A stretch of DNA of 64,000 bases from Rhizophagus irregularis (GCF_026210795.1 NC_089453.1:3226501-3290500); one strand, 5' to 3'. Positions 1 to 11,699 are shown, counted from the first letter of the stretch. Program-made: numbers and translations. The notes: generated by a model not told the origin, from the letters alone.

Positions 1-960
1 ATTCTTCGAACTCCGCTTTACCCTTACTGAGTTTGAGTTTTCGTTCCCAAAGTGCAATCTCACATCCCACATGAGAACAACTCTCATCCGAGCAGGAACA
101 AATATCATCTTCCTCCAACAGTCACTGTTTTAAAATCTTTCTGATTATTTAACATATCTTTTCTGAACCTTCCAATCGTATTGACCACTTCCTTCCCATC
201 CAACTCATCTCCTAAAGCATGCGCGATTTCTTTGTCCAAACTTATCGATTTTTGCAAGTAAATACCGATAATCCCCTGTTATTCCTTTGGTAATCCATTT
301 CCCAATTGTGGCGCTCTTATCTTCTTGAATGATATCGGTTCATTTTGGCTGCCCTTCCTGGCAAAAGGATTTTTCCAGTTCTTTAATGCCTCTTTCATCT
401 CCGCCGTAGATAACGTCCGTCCCTTTTTTGACAATCGCACTTTTTTCGAGACAGGGCTGATTTAATTATCCAAACCCTTCAACACCGTCTTCCGTCGCAC
501 TTTTTCTCTTACAACCTCTTCGATCTGAAAGTAGTTGTAGTTACAAATGATATCGAATCTCCATCTACACGTTTTCCATAACTAAAATCATATTTCTCCA
601 ACTTACTTATCCCATAATTTAAATTCCGTGATGTTTTTGATATCGTCTTTCTAAATTTCTTGTATGCCTGGAAAATAGTTTTTTCACGAATATCGGCCAC
701 GCTCATCGAACCTGGGAACCATCTTAATCTGAAAACTTTTTCTTTGAATAGCACTAACGTGTACAAGTATTCGTGTACCAAGTATTCTCCTTGAATTTTT
801 TCTTCTTCATACGTCAAATAGATCAAAGACTTGACTTTTTGATATTTGAGTTGTTTTTATCGATATCATTAAAAGCCGACTCTTATAAATTCATTGTACT
901 TGGCTTGGTAATGTTCGATTGCATCAGTTACCTTCCAGTTTTCTGCGTAGTTGTACGAAA
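1..960 (-). pseudogene. Decayed copy of the dispersed coiled-coil gene family
   Basis: The right end (about 838-960), read on the minus strand, gives a segment like WKVTDAIEHYQAKYNE, matching the first exon of the intact family genes at 11606 and 14254. The left end (about 1-110) gives ALWERKLKLSKG-like residues, matching their terminal coiled coil. Between them an open stretch (826-509, 105 codons, basic and aromatic) and a second run rich in K and R have no match to the family, so this copy looks longer than the inner-palindrome copies. Stops and frame changes break it (for example TAA just after the WKVTDAIEHY segment), so I call it a pseudogene. The family's function is not known to me. 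Confidence 0.5.
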
Positions 961-1200
961 ATAAAGTGAAGAAAATGATGGTATAAGATACAGTATTATA
1001 TAGCCAACTGTTATTGTTAGTCATTCACCAGAATACGCGTCATGTAAAAAAAATTAAAAAATCAAAGAACTACTTTCATACTTTCATAGAGAAAAGTCTG
1101 GGAATTTTTGATTGCAAAAAAGGATGATTTTATAACTAATCAGATTGTGATATAATTATGTCGTAATTATCAAGTTGCACAAGTTCAAATAAAAGATATA
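961..1200 (-). promoter_or_regulatory. Family promoter block plus dispersed AT repeat
   Basis: This contains AGTATTATATAGCC (a TATA-like core on the minus strand), ACGCGTCATGTA and a GATATAATTATGTCGT block. The same order of blocks precedes the coiled-coil family copies near 3.7, 11.7 and 14.1 kb. The conservation of the block is seen directly; its promoter role is inferred. Confidence 0.4.
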
Positions 1201-1369
1201 CTTATTCATTGTACGTTGAAAAAGGATTTGTATAACATGAACCACGTGACTATAATGCACATCGATCAATGAACTATACTTTTGCAAAGCAACCATATTT
1301 TTCTCCCTACTCTCAAACGTATTCAAATTCCATCCATACTAATCACCTTTATCATTAACCTTTTCACCA

Positions 1370-1620
1370 ACAGGAAAAAGAGCATTTTATTCCAAGATTA
1401 GCTTGTCGATCCCTACGACATCATCAATGGTATAGAGTAGAATCCATCTGCCCTCTATTGTGGGTTATTTACTAAGATCCTATGTTCGAGGCATTTAATC
1501 AATCTAACATCTAACTTTCCAGACGATATCTTCAGCCAAAAACTAGAAATAAAAGTTCAAGGTTATTTGGAAGACACTACATGGTTAACAGACAACCTTA
1601 AGAATCTCTACACCTAATAT
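1370..1620 (+). pseudogene. LINE-type reverse transcriptase remnant
   Basis: Two reading frames together give reverse-transcriptase motifs in the right order. One is VESICPLLWVIY followed by DPMFEAFNQSN (the motif B region, where PLLW and the downstream DP are typical of LINE polymerases). Then comes VQGYLEDTTWLTDNL, the equivalent of the YxDD catalytic motif, here YLED. Stops interrupt both frames (one directly after WVIY) and a frameshift lies between them, so it cannot be active. No endonuclease or RNase H part was recognised around it. RT origin is inferred from motif order and spacing. Confidence 0.6.
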
Positions 1621-2692
1621 TATTCAACCATGCAATGGATGCAGGTTACACTTTCCATATTATGTCGGCAACCAGACAATTTACCTAGTGAATTTATTAT
1701 TTGTGAGACGCAGTATTATATCTAGTTTAGTATTTAAATTTTATAGTTGATATTATGACGTGTATAACTCCGGGATCATGAGTATAGGCTGAGCCATATG
1801 TAATGTTTAGTATTACATAGTTCTTGTGTTCACATTATTCATCAAATTGAAGGATTACGTATAAGGAAATAGAGTTGAAGATCAAAAACTGAGAATTTTG
1901 AGGTCAGAAACATTACTTTCAGAAAGAGGATTTTATCAGGTTGAAGGTTTACTAAACTCAAAATCCGTCAGAATTAAAATTGGATGACTTCAAAGAAGGG
2001 GAGAAATAAAATACTTAGGAAATATTTTAAGAAAATCATTTCTTATAAATAGGAGCAAACTTGAACTTAATGTAAAGGGGTAATTTATCAGGAATTAACA
2101 GAATTTATTTTTTTATTAATATTATATTTTGAGAATTAACTTATTAGGGAATATTATTAAACCAAGCATTTATATTATTTAACTCGTGTAATTTAGATTG
2201 CGGTGGCAACGTAGTTTTACTGCGGGCGTAGATCTTACGATACTCTACAACACGTGACCCGAAATTACGATTTGCAAATTTTCGCGTGATTTTTATCTGC
2301 GCATTGCGCAACCCGAATTTTCAAAATGCTTATCAAATTAAAAAGACTTTACATACATTCAAACCCAACAAACTTCACATTATTCCTAATATTCAAACCT
2401 TACAACTGAAACTTCAAATATTGAGTTAAATTTTTCTTTAAACGTTTTTCAATTAATCATTTATTTTGCGTTCAAATTTATTGTTAGGTATAGAAAATTG
2501 TAAAAAAAAAAATTGTAATAAAAGCGTGTTTTAGATTCTAAAATATGTAAAAGATATTTTTTAATTACCCATAAAATCCATATTTTCATTGAGACTCGCG
2601 AGATCGATCCTAAAAAAAAGGAAAGCAGAAAGAACATTAAAAGTGCTCTCGTTCATCAAGTAAAAAAAATAAGTTTTCTTTGAATAAATTTA
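1621..2692. other. Intergenic, no gene seen
   Basis: AT-rich with no extended open frame. A GC-richer patch at about 2195-2330 (GCGGTGGCAACG, CTGCGGGCG, GCGCATTGCGCAAC) stands out from its flanks but gives no recognisable RNA or protein. Confidence 0.4.
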
Positions 2693-3149
2693 GGAGTTTG
2701 CATAAAATATACATGTTGCCGAATTTTTTTTCAATTTCAGCCGTATTTTGGCTTCAAAGAAGCTGCTTATATGTAGATTTTGGAATAGACCTCGAATAAT
2801 TTGTGCCAGATCTGCAGCAATTTTTAGCAGACTTCAGAAAGTTTCGGGCAAAGCCGAAATAATCTCGGTCAGGCTTTTCTCTTTTTTATTGTAAAGTACG
2901 AGAAGAAATTTACGATTATCGAATTGAGTAGAATTTAAAGTTTCGGTTATATATTAAATACAGGTTGCCGAAAATTTTAGAGGCTGCCGAAATTTTACAA
3001 GCGAAACTCCTTAAAAATCTTGCTTAATATGTTCGTCAGACCTTGATCAACCTATTCGAAGCCTTATGTTATCCAGATCTATGAAATCAGTTGATTTTAC
3101 GGCTGAAATAGCCGAAATTCGGCATGTATATTGTAAAATATGCAATTCC
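2693..3149. mobile_element. MITE with ~50-base terminal inverted repeats
   Basis: The left end reads GGAGTTTGCATAAAATATAC, and the right end is its near reverse complement (GTATATTGTAAAATATGCAA then TTCC). Both continue inward into GCCGAA-rich sequence and matching TTTCAGCCG / CGGCTGAAA blocks. The element is flanked by TTTA on both sides (2689-2692 and 3150-3153), a possible 4-base target duplication. No coding capacity is visible. The superfamily is not assigned. Confidence 0.6.
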
Positions 3150-3181
3150 TTTATTTCCTTGACTGACATCATTACTCAAGA

Positions 3182-3362
3182 AAGAATAAACTGACGAGTC
3201 GCTTTAGACAAGCAGTCAAGCGTTTTGTTCTCTCAGTTTGTTCATAACTTGAACAACGATGCCAATATAACAAATCTATTTTGCTAAGAATAAATAAACT
3301 GGCAGTTCGCTTTAGACAAGCAGTCAAGCTTTTTTACTCCCAGCTTATTCGTAACTTAAGCA
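3182..3362. repeat. Direct duplication, ~80-base unit, two copies
   Basis: The core CGCTTTAGACAAGCAGTCAA occurs at about 3201 and 3310, each in the same context (AATAAACTG upstream, then a T-rich run, CTC.CAG and ATTCGTAACTT-like sequence downstream). The spacing is about 109 bases including a short unrelated linker. Confidence 0.65.
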
Positions 3363-3439
3363 AATAAAAATGTTATCTCTTTTTTAACTGTTTAAAGAAA
3401 GTACTGGTTCCTCCTCTAGAACCGTAGACTTTAAACAGG

Positions 3440-3860
3440 GAAATTTTTTTAAAAAAAGAGCATAAAAGAGGAAACACTTTGGTCTCGCTCATTAACCAAA
3501 ACGCACCTTTCAGTTGCAAATTATTTCCTTCGCCTTATTCTTTTACTCTTGCTTGTATATAATTTGTCTTCGGCAAAGAGTTTAAGGTTTTTATTATTCT
3601 ATCAAAAAGTTTGTACCTGTTGCTTGGTAAAGAAAGTGAAGAAAAGAAAGTGAAGACTGAAGAAATGAAGGTTGAAGGTTATAAGGTACCGTATTATATA
3701 GCTATTTATTGTTTACATAGACGCGTATGGCGCGTATTCTGTTATCTGTGTTATCTGCTTGTGAAATGATTTAATTTGTATGATATAATTATGACATCAA
3801 TATTATCAAGTTACATAAGTTCAGATATAGAACTCCGATTTTCACAATTTGACTAATGTG
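3440..3860 (-). pseudogene. Partial coiled-coil family copy with its upstream block
   Basis: Minus-strand sequence from about 3650 to 3480 matches the middle of exon 1 of the family (AAACTCTTTGCCGAAGACAA, then an AAGAGTAAAAGAATAAGGCG block). The start is missing and the frame is broken. The upstream part (3661-3860) is well preserved: CCGTATTATATAGCTA, ACGCGTATGGCGCG and the TGATATAATTATGACATCAA block, in the same order as in the inner palindrome arms. Confidence 0.5.
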
Positions 3861-3959
3861 GCTTTGTGTGTAATGGTCGTGACTATATTAGTCAAATATG
3901 CTTTAATAGCTTTAATAGCTTTAATAGCAGCGTTCCCGTAAGATATTTTGGTCACGTGC

Positions 3960-5099
3960 ACGATCATTACTTTCCTTTTTAGGCGTTATGAATATTCTCG
4001 TCTTTTTTTTATTTTTTTCTTTTTAACCTTTCCGTTATATTTTTAAATGTACCATAAATTTTTTTTTTAAAGTTAGCACCGCATTTTATTTATTAAGAGT
4101 AATACATAATTTTCTAAAATACATAGAGAGGTATGGTTAACTAAATTAACGATAACCCATAATTAACCAATCTAAACTAAAAAATATTTTATATTATTAT
4201 TTTGTTTTAAAACTGGTTTTTTCGAACATCGCTCTAATATGCACATACCACAAGATGTACAACGATATAAATGTGCTGCGGCACGGCACGCTGGCTCTCG
4301 CCCGCAATAATTATAAACGTGCTGCGGAGTATTTTATGTCGCGTTTAACTTATATTTCTACAAAAAACTTTTTCATACAAAAAACGCGTTCCCAATTTTA
4401 TCCCAAATATTAAAAAATGAGCCGTCAAATATTTTTATTTAGCCCTAAATTTAATAAGAAACAAATCTATAGTTCACCGGCAAATAAATATCAGAAATTT
4501 TCTGATGTTTATGTATATAGTGTTATGGTTAAGACTGTCATGATGAATGGAATAAAATTAAAAAAAGCACAACAGAAATCGATGAAATAATTAGAAGATA
4601 CAATTTAGCTTATACGATATTCAAACAATGAGACTAAGGAATCCTGCGCCTAGATAGCCTAGAGAAGACCTGACCCCTCCCCTTCCAACTATTCATTTAA
4701 GAGGATTTACACAGGAAATGCAGCAGCTCAAATTACAATAGCTGAGAAAATGCTTACTGAATTTGAGCAAATTGCAATCTCACGACTGATTCTCAACTTC
4801 GTCAATAATAAAATATTAAAATGATCTGCGTTTAATAAAAATATCACTATGAAAAATCATGGGCGACCATTAGTAAACATGGGATAACATATTTTATCAC
4901 ATAGCAGAAATAAGAAATAAATATTTATGGTATTGAACTAAAGCAAGATGAGCATAAAGAAAATTTGGAGTTTCATTTGAAACAGTTTCAGATAATTTTA
5001 TCAATGAAAATAATTTGTGAAATTAATTTTAAGCAGCAAAAGTGAACAAATGTTTATGAAAAATTTTTTTTATTATTTTTAGACTTGTTTTTTTTATTT
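3960..5099. other. Intergenic, no gene seen
   Basis: AT-rich. A GC-richer patch at about 4270-4330 (GTGCTGCGGCACGGCACGC, then CGTGCTGCGG) and a stretch at 4660-4760 that is open only for about 20 codons are the only departures. Neither is recognisable. Confidence 0.35.
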
Positions 5100-6429
5100 T
5101 TGTTACTATTGTTTTTATTATTTATATATTTTTTATGGTGGAAAAATAAATTCGTTTTTTTTATTGACATTACAATAGTTTTAATAGTTTTGCATTTTTT
5201 TTAAAAAAATATTTCAGTAAACATAAATTTTAGAATTTTGTCAAAATGGACCAGTATTTTTTTCATTCGAGATTGAGGCATCACGTGATATAATCAAAGT
5301 TAAACAGTTTGATGCTAAATATCGGATAAGGTATTGTTAAACTTAAGATTCCTTTTTTTATAAATTCTATATATTCTTCGAGTTTCAAAAGTTTTAAGTG
5401 TTTCTTTACAAATGATATTATAAATTCGGAAATCATTTGGTGGTTATAAAAGAATGAACGGTTAACCACTTCTTGAGGTTTACATAGGCTATTAGCTATT
5501 AGGGTGTCACAGACTAATTAATCAAAACTATGTTAGCGACATTTAATATTTTATTATGATCAGATGTAAAGCTATTTTTAATAATGATTATAATACAAGT
5601 TTCTAAAAGTTTCTCACAAATCTTGCTCAACCTCCTTTCAGATGGAAAGTGTTCTTAACCAAAATAGTTACGTTCATTTTTTTTACAAAACTTTTAAAAA
5701 TGGTTCAATAGAAATAATTTACACTGATCACAATATCAAATTTAAATAGAAATATTTGAACGTAACTTTATTCTTTAGCTATTTATAGACTTGCTGTAAA
5801 AACTTGAAGGCAAATTGATGGTTCAATAGTGCGGTGAAACATTTTAATTGTCAATTATTTTAATAGACAAAATGCCAAAAGAAAGCACAGTCATGTGAAG
5901 CAAACAAAATATACGACTCAACTGTTTAAAAATTTATTATGAAAAAATAAATTAAAAAAATTGATCATCTGTGTAACATGAAAAATCTGTTCGTAATAAA
6001 ATAATTAATAAGTTGATATCAGCAGTTTGATGATACAATTAATTACGAAATTCTCTTGTCAATAACCTAACTAAATTTATTTATGCACCTGAAAATTTTA
6101 AGAGTACTTTACCGAAATAATACCGGGTGAAATTTATCCGATGCACGTTACAGCTGATCCTGAGCAATTATTGATCAACGTAATGTAAAGAAGTTTCTCT
6201 CAAGAAATTCATTCCGGAAGTAAGGGATGCGCCCATGCGGTAAAATATTTTTTTTTCCAATTTATCACACGTTTTATTTATATTTATACTCATCGTTGGA
6301 TATTTTTAAACCGGAAATTTGACCGATAAAAAAAATTCTTCTTTAGAGAAATGAACTAAATTTAAATTATTAGGGGCTCTGTAAGAGAATTCGCAAAATA
6401 ATGAGTAATTTTTTTGGTGTTTATCAAAA

Positions 6430-6910
6430 TGTATCTATATCTGAACATGTGTAACTTGATAATTGTATATAATACAATTATTATTATTATATCTGGACGT
6501 GTGTAACTTGATAATTATAATATTGACGACATAATTACATCATATTAATAATATTAACAATTGTCCTTTTTCGCAATAATAAAAAATCATTCACTAGGCT
6601 TTCCCTCAATGAAAGTTTTTAATGAAATAAAATATCGAAAGTCAAGCAAATATTACCAAGCCGATTACAATGAATTTTACAAATGTCGGCTTCTTACAAA
6701 TTAAGTGAATGAAATCAAAGGTGTGTATTGGTATAGTGCTTTATGTCATAGAAGTATTTCCTCTTTTTTTAATATTCTTCTGCTTTCTTTTTTAGGATTT
6801 GTCTCAAGAGTCCAAGGGTAATTTTTGAATTTTGATGCTTTTTTATCACATAGCAGAAATAAGAAGCAAGAAAAAGAGTTTGATGAACGCAATGTAATTT
6901 CAAAATTGAG
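6430..6910 (+). pseudogene. Decayed coiled-coil family copy
   Basis: It begins with two units of the AACTTGATAATT / TGACGACATAATTA repeat, then TTCCCTCAATGAAAGTTT and a degraded exon-1 segment. A mini-exon context follows, TTTCTTTTTTAGGATTTGTC with CAAGAGTCCAAG (compare DWAQESK in the intact genes). Then come TATCACATAGCAGAAATAAG and a short basic start of the coiled coil. No continuous frame joins these parts. Confidence 0.5.
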
Positions 6911-7259
6911 TTAGCTGGCGAGATAACGTAAAGCAAACACGTTACTGTCGTTACTTGATAAATTGGGAAGTCTATTGGATATAAAAAAGTTTTTATTGTA
7001 GTTAAAATAATATCATTTTTAAAAAACTACCCTAGTTTGTTATTAAACATTAAAATACGACAGCAGAACGAAAGCGCCATATCTATTGTGGGGAATCCTT
7101 GGATTTTTTTATAGTTCTTTCAGTTTACTAATATAATATTGGTAAGTTTTCTTAAAAAAAGAATGCAGTATTTAAAATAATACCTCTTAACAAATTACAT
7201 CCCCTTATATTTATTATTTATAAATTCTTTTTAATAGGTAAGAGCTATATCTATTATAA

Positions 7260-8010
7260 CTTGGTTACGAATAATGACATCTCCGCAGTAAACTGAAAGG
7301 TAAATGATGCAATGGAACTAGGGATGGGGTCGGTTCGATTTTGAGCGGTTTTTGAAACTGATCCAAATCTCGTGAATTTCGAACTTATATGTAGGAATAG
7401 AGAAACACTTATTCTTTTACATAAATAAAAAAAAAAGAAAACTTATAAGAAAGTCAACCATGTTCATCAACTTGCTAATGGGCGATAAGAAAGCGAAGGA
7501 GCTATTAGCAGCTGAGGAGAGGAAGCAGGTGGCAATCGGTACGTACTATGCGATGCAGTACTTCTAGTCGGCAGATACCTCGACGAACCAAAGTGGACAG
7601 TCGTACGTGATTTCTTGAAGAAGAAGAGATCAAAAACTATTTCAATAGCTTTTAAAAATTGAACCGAATCGGTTCCAAAAACCGTTTCAAAATATTGACC
7701 AACATCAAAATTATGATGACCATGAACCAACTATTGATTGTTAACCAATCAAAAATATTTTTAATTCATAATCAACACATGTTCTACTTGTGTCTTTAAT
7801 TTTGACACATGTAGCTCATATTTTTCTTAATGGGAACTGAAGCGGAACTGACGACGAACCGAAATGGAACTGAACGAACCGTCCCCATCCCTAAATGGAA
7901 CATTACCGAGCAATGACTGTTAACTTTATGATAGAATGATAAAAGATTTGAGACTCTTCGCCAAGGATAAAATAGAGTATACAAGTGAAGAGGAAAAAAT
8001 AAGATGATGA
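7260..8010 (+). pseudogene. Coiled-coil family exon 1 interrupted by a MITE
   Basis: With the element at 7319-7893 left out, the flanks read as one exon-1 copy: a KVNDAMEHYRAM-like segment, then a block matching YDRMIKDLRLFA and a KVEYTSEE-like tail. The copy also has its own stops and indels. The insertion splits the segment that corresponds to the HYHAIY region of the intact genes. It sits in the outer arm, so the mirror position near 19.2 kb carries the related exon without this insertion. Confidence 0.6.
7319..7893. mobile_element. hAT-type MITE, 575 bases, 8-base target duplication
   Basis: Ends are TAGGGATGGGGTCGGTTCG and its near reverse complement CGAACCGTCCCCATCCCTA. Both sides carry the octamer AATGGAAC (7311-7318 and 7894-7901). 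An 8-base duplication with TAGGG ends is typical of the hAT superfamily. No transposase frame was recognised inside, so it would depend on an outside transposase. Confidence 0.85.
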
Positions 8011-8194
8011 CATTCTTTACAGCAGGAATGATTAATTAATAATTATGTACGCGGCTTAAATTTAAGTCGTATTTTTTTTTCTCTCAAATATTACTACAAT
8101 TAATCAACCACATCAAAACATAAAAAAAAGGATTCTGATATAAAATTAAAATTAGTTTTTAATTTAGTTTTGAGTATTATGTGTTTGTAGGTAG

Positions 8195-8270
8195 CCAGTT
8201 TCCCGACTGGTCATTTGTATAAATACTTCTAATAAAGAAACGTATGTTACAAACTAAAAAAAAATTTTCA
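8195..8270 (+). mobile_element. Possible 3' tail of a poly-A retroelement
   Basis: TAATAAAGAAACGTATGTTA followed by an A run resembles the end of the better defined poly-A element at 27114-27684 (TAATAAAGAAATGCGTTACA then A). The match is short, so this may be chance. Confidence 0.3.
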
Positions 8271-8809
8271 TTCAAAAAAAATAAATTTAAAATAAAAAAA
8301 AATCTTGTTGATGTGAGGAAGATTGAATAATATGTACCGCAATAAATTCTTGATAATTGTACTGTATACTTGTTTTATGGTCTAACTAAACATATATTTT
8401 ATTTATAATAAATATAAATTTCATTTGTATTTAAATTTTTTTCATAATCATGTAAATATTGATTTTTACTGTATACATAAATTTATAATATGAATTTTTT
8501 TTTTCTTTTTCCAATAGGAAAATTTTATTTTTATCATGGGTTTAGGACAACTACTGTGTCTTTAATTTTGTTACATGTGATTTACTAAAAAGTAAATAAA
8601 TAAATCATTTATTTTTTGGTAGGATAACCAAAGTATTTAATTTTTTTTAAATAATAATATAAAATATAAGTCATGTATGATATGTTATAACCTCTGAATG
8701 AAGCAGTATTATCAAAAATAAATAATAATTATTAATTAATAATGAAAGAGTTTCTTTATACAAATTAACACACTTGTTTGAATTTAGAGTATTACTAGCA
8801 AACACCTGT

Positions 8810-9345
8810 TGCTTCGCACCGGGACCAATGAGTTTGTTTAAATAGAAAAATTTAGTATTATAATGTAATACTAAGTAAATTAAAGAAGTTTTTGTTTATA
8901 ATTAGGAATTTAATTAGGTCTTTCGGTACTAGGTATGTTTTTATTTTTTTATTTTTGTTTATTTATTACATGTAATTTCCGTTCCCCACTAACTTTATTT
9001 CTTCTTTTAATTTTATGGGTTTGGTCTTTACTTGGTCCCCCTGTTTATCTCATTTTCGTCCCTTCTCCATTTTTTTGTTTTGTTTTTGTATCTTCATTTC
9101 TTTTTCTCTTTTTATTCTTCCCCCTTTCATTTTTTCCATTGTTTTTTATTTCCTCCTCGTTCCTTTCGTTTTTTTCACTCCTTTACACTACCTTCGTTCC
9201 TTCTTCCTTAACACTATCTTTTGTTCTTTTCATTTTTTTTTCATTAGTTTCCACTTATTCTTTTTTGTTCCTTTTGTTTCTTTCACTCCCTCTTTCCCTT
9301 TTACTCTCCCTATTTTTTCATTCACCCTCATTATTTTGATTAATT
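8810..9345 (+). repeat. Pyrimidine-rich tract related to the 58.2-58.5 kb tract
   Basis: About 400 bases of almost pure C/T on the plus strand. The left part (GGTCTTTCGGTACTAGGTATG, then TTCCGTTCCCCACTAACTTT and ACTTGGTCC) parallels 58245-58390 (TCTTTCGGTTCTACAATTAA, CGTTCCTTACTAACTTC, ACTTGGTTTCC). Long overlapping open frames here (for example 8935-9339) translate to F/L/S-only protein and I treat them as composition artefacts. Confidence 0.55.
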
Positions 9346-10119
9346 TTTTAGAAGTATTTTTTCGAAAAACTTTAATATTATGAAAATACTACAAATATTT
9401 TTATTAATTAATTATAAATTTTATGATTATTTCTTATTTTATATTACGTCAATCTTAAATCATAACCAACTTGGGAAAAATATTTGAATAATTAAATGTA
9501 TTAGAATCTATTCATTTCATTTATTATTATTTATTTTACTCGATAAATTATTAATTTAACTAAATCATTCGAATTAAAAACTTTATTCAAAAATCTGGTG
9601 GGTTATTTAGAGAATTTCGGAATTCGGATATGGATTTGGTTATAATAATCTATTATTAAATCAACAATTTCTTCAAAAAGAATTGATATTTTAACATATT
9701 TTATAATTAATTAATTGATTTTTATGAATTTGAAAATCAAACTAATTATCCAGCGTTCAATTTAATTGAAAAAATTCTATCAAACGTCGGTCAATTTTTC
9801 TATATCTTATATGTTATATTGATTTTTTAAAAACAATAATAATTTTGTAAATATATTTAATATAATATTTTATTTTTTATTTAATTGAAAGAAAAAGAAA
9901 AAAAATTTAAAAAAAAATTCGGGGGATAAAGAAAGAAATCAGTTTTAAAAAAAGGGAAATTTCCGAAAAAAAAGGAATCCGAAAAAAAAATAGTACGAAA
10001 AAAATTCTAAAAAAAGAACAATAATCCAATCCAAAAAGAGTGAAAAAAATTTTTTTTTAAAAAAAAACGATCGAAAAAAAATAATATAAAAAAAATTGGT
10101 CTTAAATGACCGAAACAAT
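9346..10119. other. Intergenic AT- and A-rich sequence
   Basis: No gene seen. From about 9885 the plus strand becomes almost pure A/G with long A runs, leading into the inner palindrome arm. Confidence 0.4.
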
Positions 10120-10729
10120 GGGAATTTTTTTCAGTTTGGGAAAAAAAATAAACCTAAACGGGAAAAGAATGAGAAAAACAAATTTTTCGTGAAAAGTAAA
10201 ACTAAACTGAAAAATTTAAAAAAAAAGGAACCAAAAAAAATCGGACAAAAAATTAATAATCAAAAAAAAATTCCGACTGAAATTGGAAGATCAAATAGTT
10301 TTGACATCAGGCGGAAGTATGGCATGGGATTTCAAGTTACACAATTCAAATTATTTATACGGAGACAAATCCAAAACGTCAGACAAATTTTTTTTAGTTA
10401 TATAGATACTAGCCGGAAATTAATGTTACTCCTTCTCGGTTCTTCAAGAGGATGTAACTTTTTATCAATGATTCAGATGAATGTTTGAAGTTAATTGAAA
10501 ATTTATTTGAAAATATTAAAAATATTCAGTTATAAAAAGCTAGATTGAATCACAATTATATGCAGTATGATTAGATTAGAAGAAATGGATTTATTGAATT
10601 TAATTTTTATTAGAGTATTGCAAATCTGAAATAATATTTGTAAACGAAGAATTTAATTTTTTTTTAAATAAAAAATATAAATTTTTTACTAAATTTATAG
10701 GCTTGCAAATTTTATGAAATTCTGATTTT

Positions 10730-10798
10730 ATGGAAAGCCACCCTTGACGAAGGTTGATGTCCGGAGACATCAACCTTTTGTCAAGGGTGGCTTTCCAT
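10730..10798. repeat. 69-base near-perfect hairpin
   Basis: ATGGAAAGCCACCCTTGAC pairs with GTCAAGGGTGGCTTTCCAT, and GGTTGATGTC pairs with GACATCAACC around a CGGA loop. There is one small asymmetry (GAAGG against CCTTTT). It is GC-richer than its flanks, lies 3' of the coiled-coil gene, and could be a tiny fold-back element or a 3'-end structure. Confidence 0.8.
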
Positions 10799-10892
10799 AT
10801 TATATAATAATAAATAAATTTTTTCTATAAAAAATAGCGGTATTTGTTAATTGATGAATTGATATTAAAATGAAAAAAAAAAAAATATGTAA

Positions 10893-11606
10893 TCACGTAC
10901 AATTCTTGTTTCCTAGAAGTTCTCGACGCAATTTCATATTTTCTAACTCAATTGCCTCGACCTCCGCTCTACCCTTACTTAGTTTTAGCTTCCGTTCCCA
11001 AAGTGCAATCCTCTTCTCCACCAGTTCCACATGGGAACTGTGGCTTTTTGTATTGGCCTTTTTTTGTAATTTTTTGTTAATTAACCTTAATTTACAAACC
11101 ATTGCACTTGCTTTCCGAATGCGGAGGTCGCGTTCTGCCAGTTCTATTTCTTTTTCGGCCAATTTGATTTTTGTAATTGCGTTACGTATCTCAACTATTT
11201 TTTTTTTCTTTGATCTCTGCTATGCGATAAAATGTGTTATTCAGCACCAAAAATTCAAAAATTAACAAAAAATATTTATTATTATTATAAATTACCTTTG
11301 GACTCTTGAGCCCAATCCTAAAAAAGAAAGCAGAAGAACATTAAAAAGTGCTTAAAATTGTCTATCAATAATAAATTAGATAAGTTTTGCCCGAATTCGT
11401 ACCTTCCAGTTGAGGATCACCTCCTTCGCCTTATTTGTTTTTTCTTCACTCGTATATTCTACTTTACCCTCGGCGAAGAGTCTCAAGTCTTTGATCATTC
11501 TATCATAAAGCCGACATTTATTACTTTCTTTGTATATGGCGTGGTAATGATCCAAGGCATCATCTACCTTCCAGTTTCCTGCGGCGATGTGGTGAAAGTA
11601 TTCCAT
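10893..11606 (-). CDS. Small coiled-coil protein, palindrome copy L (three exons)
   Basis: Exon 1 is 11606-11403 (68 codons, phase 0, donor AAG|GTACG). Exon 2 is a 22-base mini-exon at 11317-11296 (DWAQESK plus one base) between TTTTTTAG and GTAATT. Exon 3 lies at about 11218-10893. The product would be about 180 residues: an N-terminal acidic helical part (YFHHIAAGNWKVDDALDHYH), then a long charged coiled coil with heptad-like spacing (LAERDLRIRK, VELVEKRIALWERKLKL). No signal peptide or membrane segment is visible. As written, the mini-exon joined to any AG before the coiled coil needs a different frame, because a run of 10 A shifts it. So either the splice differs, the run is one base off, or the copy is non-functional. 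Function unknown. Confidence 0.55.
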
Positions 11607-11699
11607 ATTTATAGCGCTGTGTAGAGAAATTAATAAGTATGTGATTTATCAAGTTTGTTAAATTTAATAAAGTCGAAAGTGAAGAAAATTAAAGCTATA

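Larger units (their letters stand above)
5100..8230 (+). repeat. Outer palindrome arm, left
   Basis: This segment recurs in reverse complement at about 18840-21020. Matching blocks in mirror order include TCACGTGAT with the AACAGTTTGATGCTAAATAT block, AACCACTTCTTGAGGTTTAC, AATACCGGGTGAAATTTATC with ATGCACGTTACAGCTG, the ATTATGTACGCGGCTTAAAT block and TGTGTTTGTAGGTAGC. The arms differ by many substitutions and indels, including a hAT-like MITE present only here. Confidence 0.8.

Noticed and set aside
7467-7730. 87-codon minus frame inside the 7.3-kb MITE
   Set aside because: It crosses the element's non-coding interior, has no transposase motif and starts without context.
8935-9383. Two overlapping plus-strand frames of 122-134 codons
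   Set aside because: They translate almost only to F, L and S from a pyrimidine-rich tract; both frames are open at once, which indicates composition and not coding.
10096-10488. 130-codon Lys-rich frame reaching into the inner arm
   Set aside because: The first half is an A-rich tract. The second half recurs in the mirror arm only because the arm is duplicated, and has no splice or start support.
11358-11624. Plus-strand 88-codon frame and its mirror at 14502-14236
   Set aside because: Antisense to exon 1 of the coiled-coil gene, whose start, donor and phase are supported.
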